Source: Cyclospora cayetanensis
Lineage: Eukaryota; Apicomplexa; Conoidasida; Eucoccidiorida; Eimeriidae
Length of the DNA stretch: 64,000 nt
Assembly (NCBI RefSeq): GCF_002999335.1
Contig: NW_020312756.1
Location: 1-64,000, forward strand
Direction: 5' to 3'
Shown here: in pieces, positions 28,901 to 43,900 of the stretch
Layout of the letters: each line of letters begins with the position of its first letter
Numbering within the stretch: position 1 is the first letter of the stretch
Position numbers and translations under genes: made by a program
The notes under the pieces: model-generated
Told to the model about the DNA's origin: nothing
The model's database searches: none
Seen by the model: only the letters and a program-made list of their open reading frames with translations

Positions 28901-31900
28901 TCTAACGAGCTGGGCCTAGCCTCCTTATTATTGCACGTATCCGCATCCTTCTTGATAAATTGCCGGCTTGTTTAAAAGTTACAAACTTCTTTTGTCGTGC
29001 AGCCTTCGAGAGGTTGATCTTGACGCAGAAACCATGTCTACGTTAGTGGATTACTCTTCTTGGGAATCTGCTGTAGTTGAGAAAGCAGCAAAGAGTATTG
29101 CAGCTACAGGACTGCACATGGCATTCCACGGCGTCAGTACTTTCTACGGGGTAAGGATAAAAAAGCGTGACAAATGGCTAAATATGTATCAGTGTGTAGT
29201 AAAGCACAGATCTTGATCTACTGTGTTGTTCATTTTCGACAGTTGCTGCTATGCGTTGTGATAGGCAGAACAGAAGCAAACAGGAGTTCTCTTCGCTGAT
29301 AGTTATATGCACCGAGTTCGCCGAATCGAGATAGAGACAGATCTTTACTCGCTAGATCCGACCGTTGATATCCCATGTCCTGCTGGTAGGACCAAGATGC
29401 GGCTAACAGTGGTAGCCTCCGTTGTGCCAGCAGGTCCCCGGGCTCAAACAGAATAGTACTGAATCAGGCTTACACAGCGTGAAAAACGCTTCGATTTTTT
29501 GGGCCGATGACGTCACGTAGTCATTTATGTGGCACAAAGGCTTTTTTCCTGCAGGAACATATCTACCATACACTGGAGCGGCTTCGGAGTCTGAATGCAT
29601 AAAGTGTCCTTATGGAATGTACTGCGCCGAAGAAGGACTCAGCGAACCACAAGGAGCTTGCTATGAGGGATATTACTGTCCTCGAGGATCGAATTCACCC
29701 ACGCAGGAGGAGTGCACTGCTGGCCACTTCTGCAAAGCACATGCTGGTACAGCAAGCACCCCAATGTAATTTTGCATAAGGCAGTCTATGCCCACTTGGT
29801 AAGACCCCAAGGACTTTGCTTGGGGTGCTGGCTGCTCAAGGTGTTGGATATGCTTTTAGGCCTCTACAGCTCTGATGTATGGTGCCTCCTACAGGTGCTG
29901 TTAGCATTTCTGCTCCGTTGCCCACTACTGGAACGCTATTACGCTTCCTGGAGGCTAAAACGGATTTGGAGGTGTCTGCGAGAGCAAGAACACTCACATC
30001 TGGGTGGTTTAGAAGTGGTACCACTACTACGTGCTGTAGAGCTGAAGCGTGCCTCAATAAATTGGATGGAGACACGAAGGAAGAGGATTTACTCGTGATA
30101 GAGCTCGAAAATCCTATGGACCTCGTCAACATTCGCATTGAAGCGCAGGGGGATCAAACGAATACGGTGGGATAGGGCCTCTACTCACCCTCTTACGCAG
30201 ACCTTTTATCTTGCTTTAGTATTATACCAAAGTGCAAACCCTTTTTAGGGGATGGTGCTGACTTCGTTTAGCAGATATCCTTTTTGAAAACTGCAACAGG
30301 CCCTTTCTTGACGTGATCCATCTGGGTCTCTTCACCTGTGATAAGCAGTAGAGGGCATTTTATAATACTATTTCTACTCAATGCAGTCCTTTATTGGAGC
30401 TGAATTAAGGCAAAAGGGCAGTTGCTCCAGTTTCTGCGGGAGAAATGTCGAATCCAAGGAATCCACATGGCCCGTGACCAATATGCATCAAAAGGGGAAA
30501 GGAAGCCTATCTCTACCAAATGCAAGCCACTACGCCATCAATGTAGAAAGCAGCGCTGAGGCGATGACACATGTACAATCAATCGTTCTGCGCTTTCATC
30601 ACAGAAATTCATCTGGCCTTGTGCGTGTTGAGCTTACAACTCGGGATACCAGAGGTCAGCCTATTAGATAGCATAATTAACTCAGTTTGACTTGAGATAC
30701 AGTTTTGAAGTTATCCTTATAGCTAGCAAGCAGTAGTACACCTCAGCCCCGGAGCACTTTTGGAATAACGGCATGGATCAATTGCTTTTCAGCCCTTGCG
30801 CAATTGTCGATGGCGCCTCAAAGAGCTGAGAAGTTTGATAATCTTTGCGAGTGTTTCTGCTTCCAAAGGCCCCGTAGCACAGCAGCAGTGCCAACCAGGA
30901 ACATATCAGCCAGATACCGGAGCAGCGAGCTGCGTGGTATGTCCCGATGGCTACTACTGCGACGAATTCGGTCTTACTACACCTAAAGAGTGCCCAGTGG
31001 GCTACATATGCCCTAGGGGCTCGACGCGAGCCACATCGCATTATTGCAAACTTGGATGGATATCTACAGTAAAGGCATCAACAAATACAAGCTCTTGCGC
31101 ACCGTGCGAGCAAGGGAAATTCTGCGCTGAAAGAGGAGCGAGCGCATCCACTGGTGACTGTTCAGCTGTATGTACTCCGTATGACAAGACCAGTCAATGC
31201 CCCTTGCAGGGGCGGTGGCTCGAGCTACGTGTGTAGTACATTCTTTGTCTTCTACGGCACTCTGTTAGGCTTTGCATAAGAACAGTTAAAGGTAGGCGCA
31301 TAGTGCTCGAAACCGCCCTCTCCTGATCAAGATGCTTTTCCCAATCTTCAGGGCTACTACTGCACAGAAGGATCTTGGACTGCCACGCCATTGGCTGGCA
31401 TGATACATCCAGACACAGGAGAGGAGTCAAGTGTTGGTGATGTGTGTCCACCAAACCACTACTGCCCTCAGGGAGCATCGAAACCTACTGCATGTCCAAG
31501 GTGAGAATACCGAACCGTTTGGCTCTCAATGAAATCAAAAACCTCTAGTCTATCTGAGCCGTTCGGACACCTGCTCATAAAAGAATTCTATGCGGACTAA
31601 ACTTGAGCATCGCTAAGGGGGTGTGCAAAAATATTAGGGGCATCGGTATCAGGGTCGCCAACAGTGGTTCTGGTGTAACTCTTCTCTGCCTAGTAGGGTC
31701 AGTCATTAGCAAAATGGGCAGTCAAAAGCCTTTTCCGGCTGCAAAATAATTTTCAGCACTGGCGCCCTCCGGACATTGTGCCACAAGATGCTTGCTTGAC
31801 TGGCGTACTTGCAGAGGAACGTTCTATCAAATCGGAGGAGCCACTTCTGCTGACGAGTGCTTTCAGTGCTCAGCAGGATTCGCTTGTGTTAGTGAAGGTG

Positions 31901-34900
31901 TACAGATCCCGTGTGCAGCTGGATATGTTTGCTTGGAGGGGGCAACCACAAGTACACCTACAGAACTGCGTATGGGCAACAAGTGCCCAGCGGGCTCTTA
32001 CTGTCCGGAAGGTTCATTTGCCGAAAAGGCAAGGTGTCACATTCACAAAAGATAGCGTTTGGATATGAGCAGTGCATGAAATAAGTCGTGAAACGAGGTT
32101 GTGCCATTCTTCATGCCGGAAATGAATGCAGCTGAAATCTTAGTACACAGATTATGCGGCACTAATGTAACTTTGCGCTCCTCAGCTCTGCCCTGCTGGC
32201 ACATTTAGCGCTGCAGGCCAAGCGTCCTGCACTCCATGCAGCAGCGGCACTTACTGCCCTAGTCCAGGAGCTACAACGGACGGCCTACCTTGTCCCAAGG
32301 GTCACTTTTGTGGCAAACAAACATCCATACCAAACCCATGTACTCCTGGGACACTCCAGGACGAGATTGGCAAAACCTCTTGCAAACCGTGCCCGCCGGG
32401 CAAATACTGCTCAGGATATAGGGCAACAGCGCCCACTGGAAGCTGTTTTGCCGGAGTAATCTGCGTTGAAGGCGCAACCCATCCGCTTTTTATCGAAGAT
32501 GTGTACAGGCTTGAGGACAAGAAAAATGGGCTTTGCCCCCCCGGCCACTACTGCAACGAAGGGGCACTAGAGCCAGAGCCATGCCCTGAAGGACAGTTCC
32601 AGGTTTGATACCAGACCCTAACTTCAAGAATGTGTGCATAAAGCGCTTGTGTCGCGTGCGTGTGATCATGAGCTGCTTCTTGAAAAGTGGCTAAGCTACA
32701 CTAGACACGCATTACTGAGTAGGTATATAATGTTCGTGACTCAACGCTGATATGCTTGGTTTCGTCTGCAGGATAAACCCGGAGCTAAGGCTTGCATGGA
32801 CTGTCCAGCAGGCAAATATTGCTCTGGGAAGGGAAACACAGCTCCTACTGGGCCGTGTTTTCCGGGTTATGTTTGCTATCGAGGCTCCTCAACTGGACAA
32901 CCGGACGATGGAAGCACAGGAGAACTTTGTCCAAAAGGATGGTTCTGTGAAGCTGGCACAACCCACCCCACTGCGTGCCCTCCAGGCACACATACTGACA
33001 AAGCCGGTCAGCAGACCTGTGATGTATGCACAGAAGGATTCTATTGCAACACAGCTGGGGAGGAACCAAAAATATGCCCATCCGGAAAGGTCTGTGAGAT
33101 GCACCCTGCCAACCTACCCTTACTAATACTTCCTGATGCCATGTTTTGGTGGGAACTAAGCAATTGTCTCCAGAAAGTACGATGTTAGTGGCTTTCTGGC
33201 GTTGGTGCGAGCTTCAGATATGCCCGGAGGGCAGTGCACAGCCTATGTTGTGCCCGCTCGGCTCAATACCCAGTGAAGAGCCTGACGCTGACGATACCTG
33301 TGTTCCATGCCCGGCTGGAAAATATTGTAGGGGGGCGATCATTGCTGGGGAATGCCTTGCAGGGTACGGTATTCAGCATGGATATAGCTATCAAAGTCCC
33401 ATTCAATCTGTTTGCATTTAGAGTATCGAACCCACTGCACGCATTTCACAAGGAAGGCAGATTCGCTTTGTGAAGCAGCTTCGCTGCGAACCACTTGTGC
33501 TAACACAGGTTCTTCTGCGGTTTGGGAAACTGGGTGCCTAACCCGTGGATGGAACAGGTGAACAATGAACCGTACGTGCCGCCCAGAATTGCTTCGCAAG
33601 GCAGCATGACGATGCTGACAATGGAAAACTGGCAGGAAACTGGAGAGGAAGGATATGGTGGCATACCGTGCCCAGCAGGGCATTACTGTCCTGCTGGAAC
33701 CACAAAACCAATTGCGTGCCCTGTTGGGAGCGTGCGGCAAGGTTTAATGGGCCGGTGGGAGACTGATTGTTCGATCTGCCCCAAAGGGTGAGTTGTAATG
33801 GGGCGCCATTGATGATTTGGCTTTCTGTGGATTCCGCGGGCGTTACCAAGCCTGTTAAAAGTAGGATGCGTGGTAGCTCGGAACATGCATTAAGTTGTTT
33901 ATTTGGGTAGATGATCTCGGCATATCGTGCGTAGTTGTGTTTTGCAGTGCATTGGAATGCGTGGCATGGTGAGTAGCGGTGACTCAGCCCCTTAAGCGCG
34001 GTGTTTATTAGTTGACTGACTACAACCTTTCAGGTTCTTTTGCCCATTGCTTTCGCTCGTTCCTGAGCCCTGTCCAGCTGGTCACTTTTGCCCTTTGGGC
34101 TCTACGAAGCCACGACCTTGCTTTGGAGGCACCTATAACCCTCACCAGGAAGGTAGTGGGACATCTTCATGCTTACTGTGCTTGGCTGGATATCTGTGTC
34201 CTGGTGAGGGGAATGGTGAGCTTGGACCAGAAAATCAATGCCCTACAGGACATTATTGCTTGGAGGGGAGCCAGCAACCTATCCCTTGTCCACCAGGAAC
34301 TTACGCAGATGAGCAAGGCTTGAAAAGTGAAAGCGGCTGTAAGCCATGCTCAGGTGAGTAGCCCTCTCCCGTATTATGGGGCTTACTGTCCAAATAATTT
34401 TTTTCTGGTAGTAGGAGCTAATTGATGAAGAGCTTGAAGGTCTAATGTTGCGATGCACCGCTGTAACTCAAGCTGTCTGCCCACAAAGCATCCCACCACA
34501 TGTTCATCACAGATATGGTCAACCCTTATAGGATAATCGAGATGTCTTTATATGCTACAGTACAGAGAAACATCCCTGAAAAGTCTTGCAAATACAGGGC
34601 TGAGTTAGTGAAGAGGTGCTCTTTATTGTACGGATGCGTGACGAACGAAACAGTTAACTGATCAACATGTGGATGTTTTAATGCGCAGCTGGAACCTATT
34701 GCCCTTCGGACGGCTCATCAGGGCCTGGGTACCAGTGCCCCGCAGGGCATGTCTGTCCTTCAGGCACTGCGATCCCACGAAAGTGCTTGCAGGGGACCTG
34801 GTGTCCTGCTGGAAGTGGCGAGGCGCAAAAGTGTCCTGCTGGAGCAGTGTGCGCAATAGGTTCAGGAGCACCACAGTCATGCCCCCTTGGTTCCTACTGC

Positions 34901-37900
34901 CCTCTCGACAAATCAGTTCCTATCCCGTGCCCAGCAGGCTATATAGGCTCTGTCGACCGGTCCGATACCAGCTCATTGGATACGGGATGCACTATATGCC
35001 CGAGGGTAACAAATGCAACGTTGGCTGCACAACTAGAAGAGTGACAACCTTGAGACAGCGTACTGTACGTTGCAAGAGCCAGTTGAACAGAAGACAAAGC
35101 GCACTATTAGCTACAAGGAGTGCGTTTGTTTTGCCATATTTTTGAAGGGTACTTACTCGGATGAAACAGGGATGAGTGAATGCCTGCCATGTCCCCCTGG
35201 CTACGTTTGTCTTGAAGGCTGCAGCGCCAGGTAAGACGCAAACCAGGAGTGCAAATGACCAGTCACTATATAAGAACCGGTGAAAGAAATAGAGCCCGCT
35301 GTTGGGGAGTTGGGGCAAGTATCAAAAAAGGGAAAACATTTTCTAGGCATGAGGGAAAGCTGCAGCTATCCATAAGATCGCCGCCAGCGCAAATGTGTGC
35401 AGCATGCCAACAAGCATAGAGAGAGACAAAGGCTACAGGTGTCCACCTGGGACATATTGCCCCTCAGGATCTAGTAAAGAAGTATTATGCCCTTCAGGGA
35501 CATATGGTCTGCAAGCGGGTTCCTCAAGTATTGACTCTTGTTTCCCTTGCCCTGTAAGGCTCGCAACTTTTGGTTGCTAGTAGGCTGTGAGGTACGGCAT
35601 TTGAGTAGCTGCGTGATGAGGAGTATTAAGCGTCTTGCACTCTCACAGGTTATGTGCGGTGCTGCAGTCAGGAACTTACAACAATATGGAGGGCCAGACA
35701 GGCTGCATACTTTGCGGGGCCACTGCAACATCAAATTCACAAGCAACGTCTTGCTCCTGCAAAGGGACGAATAGATCGTTTCAATCAGCTGACAGGTCAT
35801 GCGTATGCCTATCAGGATTCCATTATATTCAGGGGCAGCAAGACCTCAGTGATCAAGATGGAGTTGAGCCTTGTCAACAAACGGTATGGCAATAATCATC
35901 CAAGGAACGTGCTATGGACAGTCCCACAGACTGAGTTTGCCTCGTTCTGATTCTATTCGATTCACAGACAACTACCATTGATCAAAAGTGCTAGTTATAA
36001 GGCTATTTGTGTATGCAGCTGTACGACGAATGTGGGGACGACACTTCACGTGACGCTACAGGGGCGTGCAAGACCCCGGATGAGGTTTGCACCAGTCAGT
36101 GCGGACCTGGCGGAGGCAGCTTCAGCAGCATTTCAGGCCTGTGCATGTGCGCCGGCAGAAAATCGCTGGATGAGGTGTGTGACGAAACATGTAGAGCAGC
36201 ACGTCCTCAAATGATCCTGAATAATTCGACGATAGTACTCGACGATCCTGAAAGCCTCACCGGCGATAGAGAGTTTGCTTTGGATGAACTAACATCCCAA
36301 TGGGGCCTGGCTAGCGGCGCATTCAACTGCAATGAGCGCACAGGATGCACTGTCCGGATTTTCGACACCACTCTAGGTTAGCCTTTTCAAGATATCTGAT
36401 GTACCGATTCACCTGGATGCTCGGTTTCTGTAAAAAAGAAGCCATCAACAATGCAGTTTTCGGCGATCCAATAGAAGCAGCTGTCATTTCGTCGACTAAG
36501 ACATATGAGCCTACTGCCCTCTAGGTATTGTCTGTGCAGTTGTCACAATGATGTTGTGCTCCAATTATGCAGCGAACATGAACGGGCTCGTCGGCGTACC
36601 ACAAAGCCTCGTGGATGATATCGATGAGCGAATTCAACAAGTATCGAAGGACCAAAGCAGGCTGAGTGCAGAAGAAATAAATATACATTCGTCTGCAGGG
36701 GGTTCGGACTTTGGCTATTTTGGTGTGTCAGATCCAGTGCAATGCTTGCCACTGGGTACCACTGTAGCTTGGTACATTCGCCCGAGCCCCAACCCTATTT
36801 ATCCTGTGTACCTCCGGAACAGTTTGCTGAACACGAACAAAGAATTCGATTATGGAGCATTCAGGTGAGATAATGCTGCCAAACCCAGCTGTGCGCTCTC
36901 ATAAGAATGTAGGGGCATCGTGACTGCACAAAGTAAAATTTCGATTATCCTGTTCTCAGGAGCCTCGACAACGAAATGCAAGCAGGGGAGCAGAGAATCC
37001 TTTTCCTTTTTACATTCAATGAATCAGGGTTGTACACGTTTGGCCTGAATTCTGACCAGAACAAAATTTTGGTGCTTCGAGTTATGGAAGCTAGGAGGCT
37101 GTGCAGGGAAGATGCATTGCTTCCCCAGTTGAGAACCGTTGAGACCTTGGCTGCCGTCGCTGCTCAACTCCCGTCTAACATAGAAGCTACCAGCTTGTTC
37201 ATGGCTGCGATACTCGCTATAGCCATTGGAGTGATGGGAGTGCTTGTCTTTCTGGCAGCCTGGATATTTACCCACCAGCGTCTTGAAAACTTTAGAGCAT
37301 GCTCCAAAGCCTTGAATATCCAGTTGCCGCCTAGAGCAAAGTTAGTCCAGCCATAAAACTCATCATGCAGCCAGCTGTAAGTATCAGCCATTGTTTGCTG
37401 TGCTCACATGGTTGTGGAGTCTGATGTACTGCGAGCTGCTTATGCACAGTGATGCTACCGTTGATGAGATGGCCGACCTTGTGCTCCATACTCAAGCTAA
37501 GGTATCAAGGAAGGAGGACCCTGGGGTATTGCGCGCAAGGCAAGCTTTGGCGAAGAGGCTAGATATGCAAGATCCACGTGTATTTATCGCAGTGCTTATA
37601 TTAGCAAAAGATATTCAAGAGAAAACCGAGACTCAGTGTGAACAGATAAGAACGCAACGTTGTGAGGGTCTCTCGCAACTGGTCGAAATAACAAAGTCCA
37701 TGAAGCATGAGCTTGTTAACCAGATAAAGGAAGCTGTGAACTCAGAAGTAAGACTTGCTAGATAAGAAAAGGACACCTTCAATGATACACATGCGCGAGG
37801 GGTAGAGGGCAGAAGCAGCTATCCACTAGTCTCAAGAAACCTACTTAGTCAAGTACTTGGAAGCGCTGCCGCAAGGATCAGCTGTCTAAAGCATTACTCA

Positions 37901-40900
37901 CGTTCCGTTACCAAAGCATACAGTTGGTCTACAGAAGTTTTGGGAGTGCTGTTAACCAGATAGCTTTAGCAAATCGACAGATGCAAATATCTAAGTGCCC
38001 CGACATACTTTGGTTCTATGGTTACACGATGTCGTATTCCGTTTAATCCATTGTGAATAACTAGGCGTGGAGCAAGGAGGCTGATGAGCTTCGAGAAGAT
38101 ATCCTTTCGTCTCTACTCAGCCTTTTAAGCCTCAAACGAATTGATCTAATCAACAATCTAGCACGGATGGGAAAGGAACACGAGGAGGTCAGCTGGATTT
38201 GGTAGAAAGCTTCTCTGTTGAGAAAATAAATCTTGCTCTCCTGTTGGGTAACCGAATAGGATGCACGGTTGTTGCACTAGCTGTGTGTTACAGGTTATGG
38301 CTCTGAAAAAGAAATGTACCCAGCTACTTTGTCTACAAAGTACAAGTGAAATAGGGTCACAGACAGATTCCTTGCACTCAAGCATGCTGCTGCCAGCTCT
38401 CGACGAAAAAGGACAGGCGTCAATGTCATCTAACAAGCCCTCAGTAGAAGAACAAGTGGAAAGCCTTCTTGAGGAGTTTAGAAGAGCGCAGGCGGATGCT
38501 GATGACAAGTTGCCTTGTGTAACTGAGCTATACAAAGCAAAACTGAAGACCCTTCTCAATGACGTGAGAAAAAGATGCACGAGACAGGACGGTGACCTAC
38601 ATCGATACTAATATCCCTTGGTGCATGCTGTGGATTTATTGCCTTTCCCTTCCGAGTGCGTGGCAAACAGATACAAGAAGAGACCCAAAGTGCACTGAAG
38701 AAAGTAATTTTAGCAAACATCGAAGAATTTGTAAGTGTAGGGCTTTCTGTTTCAGCCACTCATCAGTTGAACAATTTACAATGCGCTGTTGTTTCATCAC
38801 TGAGCCTGCTTCCTCCACATTACCAGCATGCGGGTTGATGCTACTGCTGCTTACGCACTCAGCTGATGATTGGCAGCGCAGAGCTGGAGCTGAGCTCGGC
38901 CAAGGCCAGTCTAAAAATGCACCAAGATGAGGCCGATGAGCGCCTAACGGTTGGGATTTACAACATCGTACGCTGAACAATAGGCATCCTGATGCACCGA
39001 TGATAGCGAGCACAAGGTCTCGTCTCACCATTAAATCAATGCGCATTGAGAAAAAAGAGTACACTGCACTGAGTCCTATATGTGCTTTTCAACGCTGTTC
39101 CCTTGACGAGCCAGATGTGCAAGGCCGTTCGGCAATTTGAGATATACGGAGCCGCCATTGAGCGTGAAGTTAACACCTGTATCAAAGCAACAAATAAGGC
39201 TTTCAATGATGCGAAGGCTACGATAAGCACAAGCGCTATGAATTCAATGGAACCAGCCAACGTGCTGAGGGCAGCTGTAGCATCGAGCCTCAAGGTGAGC
39301 TTCGAACGCTCCAATGTAAACTCCAAAGCAAAACTGTACTGCCTAGCGTACGCAGAGCACGGAAAACTCTTTTAAAGTTACATATAACGTTAGGGGTGAA
39401 GTCTGTTTTGAGGGGTAATCTTTATTTGTGGCTGGGTAATGGGTGGATACAGGAGGCACGCTCACGAACGCAAGTCGCCGCAGGGCAAGCCCAGGATATT
39501 ATCTCCACGTTGGAGGCAGAGGCACTAGAACAAATTACATCCTGGAACACAGACTACCAATCAGAATTCGAACACATGCATGATGTAAGTGTCACCAGAG
39601 TCACCCATAGGGATTAATTGTCTCTGAAATAGTCGAGACCAACTTTGCGTGGCTTGTACTCATCTCACGTGCAATGACCTCAGACTGTTATTACGGCACA
39701 AAATGATGTTCTCAACCGCGCCTATGGCACTGAAACACGACTACTCCTGGCATCGATGCAAACTACAAGAAGTCGACTGCTGGAGCAAATACACAAACGG
39801 TACAAGGCGATTGGCCTTTTCCAGCCTAGCAACAGGTGCCGATAATATGACTTGTTCACGGGGTCTCTCCAGTCAAGGATGGAAACGCGTGTCAAAGCAC
39901 TGTTTCACTTCAGGCATGAGCGAATCCACGCCATTCGATGCTCGAGCTTATTGGACGAGCTGCAAGTCACACTAGATGCCAGTATTTCAGTCACCGGCCG
40001 CAAAAAGCGGCAACAGCAAATCGATGAAGCTGTTGACGAGGTGGGCCACACTTCAACCAGCTTGGTGGCAGCCTCACATTTCTATAGGGCAGCCAAAAGT
40101 TATGCCTAGTATCGGCAAGCATGCGGCATGCAGGTATTACCACAAAGCGTGCTCCGTTTTACAAAACGCTAAACAGCTTGGTGGACTGCTGCACTGTACC
40201 AGACCTAAACCTTTCGCATGTGTGGATATTGAGGTGTCATGGTTGCTACAGCTGTGGAAAGTAGATGATGAGAGACACGCCCTTAGAGTTCCTGAGGCTT
40301 TTGTCCCGCTCTTCAGGATGCTGCGATTATGTGACTCCCAACATACAGGTTTCAAAAGAGCTGGGCCGACTTCGCGATTCTGAGTTGGAGTCAGCAGCTA
40401 CTACGCTTGATCGCGCAATCGCTTCAAGAGCAGAGACTGTTAAAAATAGACAAGCTGCATTCAGGTCCCACAAGCTTTTAGTGCTACAACGCCTGCGACA
40501 CGTAGCCATACAACACAGTTCAACCAAAGCACAGGCTACGTTTGCGCTAGTGCGCCGAGGACTACTAATCCTTTCTGCCCAGTTAAAGGTTAGTATGCGC
40601 TTGACACCACGGAAAAGAAGTTATGCCATCTGCGGTTTCGGCAACGCATCCTTTTAGGGGCATGTGTCCAATTGTGTGTAGCTTTAGTTATAAATATGGT
40701 AACCCTTCTGTGTCCTATGAGTCCAGGCAGCCATGCACTGCGAAGCAGCACTCTTTCAGCATTTGGCAAAGTATGGAGTAGACCTGGCGGTAGGGAAAGC
40801 AAATTTACCGATCATGTCAACCGTAGTATCTCGAACAAAGTGGACACATAAATCGTAAACCAGACGTAAAGTAGTTACTCAAGACCATCGTTCGCTGGTA

Positions 40901-43900
40901 ATACTCATTTGCTCTTGCAGACAGTACTTCAGAAGAATCCCGATAATATTAATGCGGTGGGGACCATGCGGGAGGAGTTGCAGATTCAGCATCGGAGCGT
41001 ACTGGCTGAACATAGAGAGAAGACGCTTGAAAGCCTCCGAAATCAACGGGAAGAAGCAACTGAAGAGCTTTGGGAGCTGGAATCTAGTGCAAGGAAAAAG
41101 CTTACCGAGGAGCATCATGATCAAACAGAACAGATCCAGCTTACCCGTGTATGGATCGAAGAGTACGAGCGGTCTAGAATACGTTCTTTTCCCCAGCACG
41201 AAGCTTTAAAGCTGTCTGCGTGCCGCACTACATATTGACCTCACACGGAAGCTTGAGGGAGAGCCAAAGGAGAGTAAAAGGCCAAATGGTAACTGGTTTC
41301 CATGTTTTCAGGTCACTGCCAAATTTCTGCAAGTGAGGCTTGTGAGCGACATGTGTGCAGCGCAGCTGCGCAGGAGGATGCCGCAAGAAATGAGTACGAA
41401 ACCAGTGTTTTCAACATCAGAAAACAGCACTTAGAAGGAATCCGAGAGCTCGACCATATCAAGCTGCTTGCATCATTCAAGCAAAAGTTGCTGAACAGGA
41501 TTAATGGGGAATTTTTGACACGCGCAGCTGAGGTACCCTCATAGAATCCCAACTTAACTCGCAGTGTACACTCTTATTCCCGCAGTTAGCAGTTTCCACT
41601 TCTTCTAGTGCTTTTCTACCCCCATCCAGCTTTTCTTTTATAGAACACTGGCTACAAATATCCAAATAACAAACAGAATGCCAGTTGGACGGCATATGCA
41701 TCTTTTCACCCAGGCAAGGAGAGATGGCCTAGATTCGGACGCTGAAGAAACACTGCTGGTAAGGGCATGTGACCTATCCACACCGCCCAAGCACGATGTG
41801 AATATCACCGGTACCTGTTTGCATACATACAAACCATTTTAGTAAGGTCGTTACTTCTTCATGCAGACAACACCCCACAAAAAACCCGCTACACGATAGC
41901 CTCCGCTTTCGTCATCCAGGTTGAAAGTTCCTCATATGTGCCTCTGCACTTGTGACCGTTGTATGCAGCAAAAGTGGAAAAATGCAGCAGCAGATCTGGA
42001 ACATATCATAGCTCGCGAAAGAGAAGTATATCGCCACTATGCTGAGAGAATGTGCATGGTTCAGAGAGAAAAAAATTTCGAAGCGTTTGCTGATTCACAG
42101 GAGCGTCGGCTGAGACAGACAGCTTTAACAAAGTCTCTAGTGAGAATCTACACATAGCCTCATTGTGAATCAGACCTTCCTACTAAACTCTAAATCAGAA
42201 GCAGAGGATACTGACTAGTCAAGGTGACACTACGCCGATATCGTGGCACGATAAGGGCTAAGCTTGCATTTCAATAGACTTTCCCGTCGCCATGAACACA
42301 GCATGTAAACAAAAAGAGGCTGCAAGGCCTTTGATAACAATATAATAAAAGCTCAGAATTAGTTTAAATCAACGAGAAACCGTATATTAGCTGTCTGCGG
42401 GTTTTGCGCTTGTCGGACCCAAATCGTCTTTCTTAACGGTTAGACATTAGGTTGTCTCTAAACACATTTCGCTTCCATGCTGCTGCAGGAGCTGGCGGAA
42501 GCACGAGAAAGCGAAGAATATCTTCATGAGAACCTTAGGTTCAGCATGAATGAAGTACAAAGGATCGTGTGGAGGAGTTGTGCCCTGTCAGGGGGAGGCA
42601 CTACTCTGCAATCGTATGCCGATGTTCACCAAGTGTGGATTATTGCCCCTGGAAATAAGCTTTACAAAACAGCTACTGAGTTGCAAAAGCAGCTACGCTA
42701 CCGTCGCAAGAAGTGTATTGACTATTCCACGATAAAGCAAAATTCTGTTGAAAGCGGGTCTAAAAGAGCTATAGCAGTACTGCAGAGTCAATCCATTCAG
42801 GAACTATCTGATGATACGAGTGATACTGAAGAAAGCAGCAGGTAGGAAATCCAGCATGACGATATAGTAAGTACCAGCGTGTGCAATGTGTTTCAATGCC
42901 GTTTAAAACACTTCTTCCACAAGGCCCCCTTCTCTGGTGCTGACATTCTTCAGGGGTGCTGCCGTTTTAGTTCAAGCGGATGCACCAGACACCATTGCAG
43001 ATATTGTATCAGATGCACAACGAAGACTAGAAGAGGTGCTTATTGAGATTGCAAAAGAGCAAGAGGTACATCAAACTGCACCACTAGTCCCAATGTAATC
43101 ATACTGAGCACTGTATCGTCAGGTGGCCCACAGAACCACAAATGTATTCCATTTGCCATTGTGCTAGTCTTATTCGATGATCATGTTTCCAATCTTAGGA
43201 TGCAGCGGAACAGGAAAAAGTCGAGATACAACAAGAGTCGGCACAACTGCAAAAGATGCATGAGATCGCCAAGCGGAAGCTAAGTGACGAACATAGAGCA
43301 AAACTGGCACTGGTGACTGATGATGCAAAAGAACAGCTCCTCAGAGGTACGCAACAGTGCCATCAAAAAGTCATGGAAGTGCCACCAAAGGTAGCTGGGT
43401 TTCAGCTATTTTAATTCATCTGAACATGCCTCTTGAATGCCGCACTGGTAAGTGAACTGCAGCGGAGTCTGCTTTACTAGAAACGTGGGATGCAATATTG
43501 CAGAGCATGAGAACGCGCTCAGCCAGATGGACGCAGCGCTGGAAGCTGAACAGAAGCAGCAAGAAGAGCGTGCTCATTGTAAATTTATTGAGCGCCAGCA
43601 GCGTCTGCTGCAAAAGCGCCGCGAAGCCGAGGAGCAGAAGCAAAAGGCAGTCCAAGCCGCCGAGGCAGAACTTGAGGCACGCCTCATCGCTCTGGCCAGC
43701 AAGGTGCGTCTTAAACAGAAATGCCACTGCAAGGGCAATACATGTATGTTCTGATAAGCACATAATCTACAAGACTCTTGGAGTGTGGCCTTTGCTTTTG
43801 AAGGAGAAAGCTGTTGAGCAGGAAGAGCTGCAGCGCTTGGCCAATCAGGGTACCGATACTGCTGCAGTAGTCGAGGTGGGGATTCGGCTGTGCTAAATGG

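Noticed and set aside
29712..30098. Plus-strand frame of 128 codons in a second frame
   Set aside because: The other frame (29895-30166) matches both flanking exon phases and has ectodomain-like composition; this one is its shadow.
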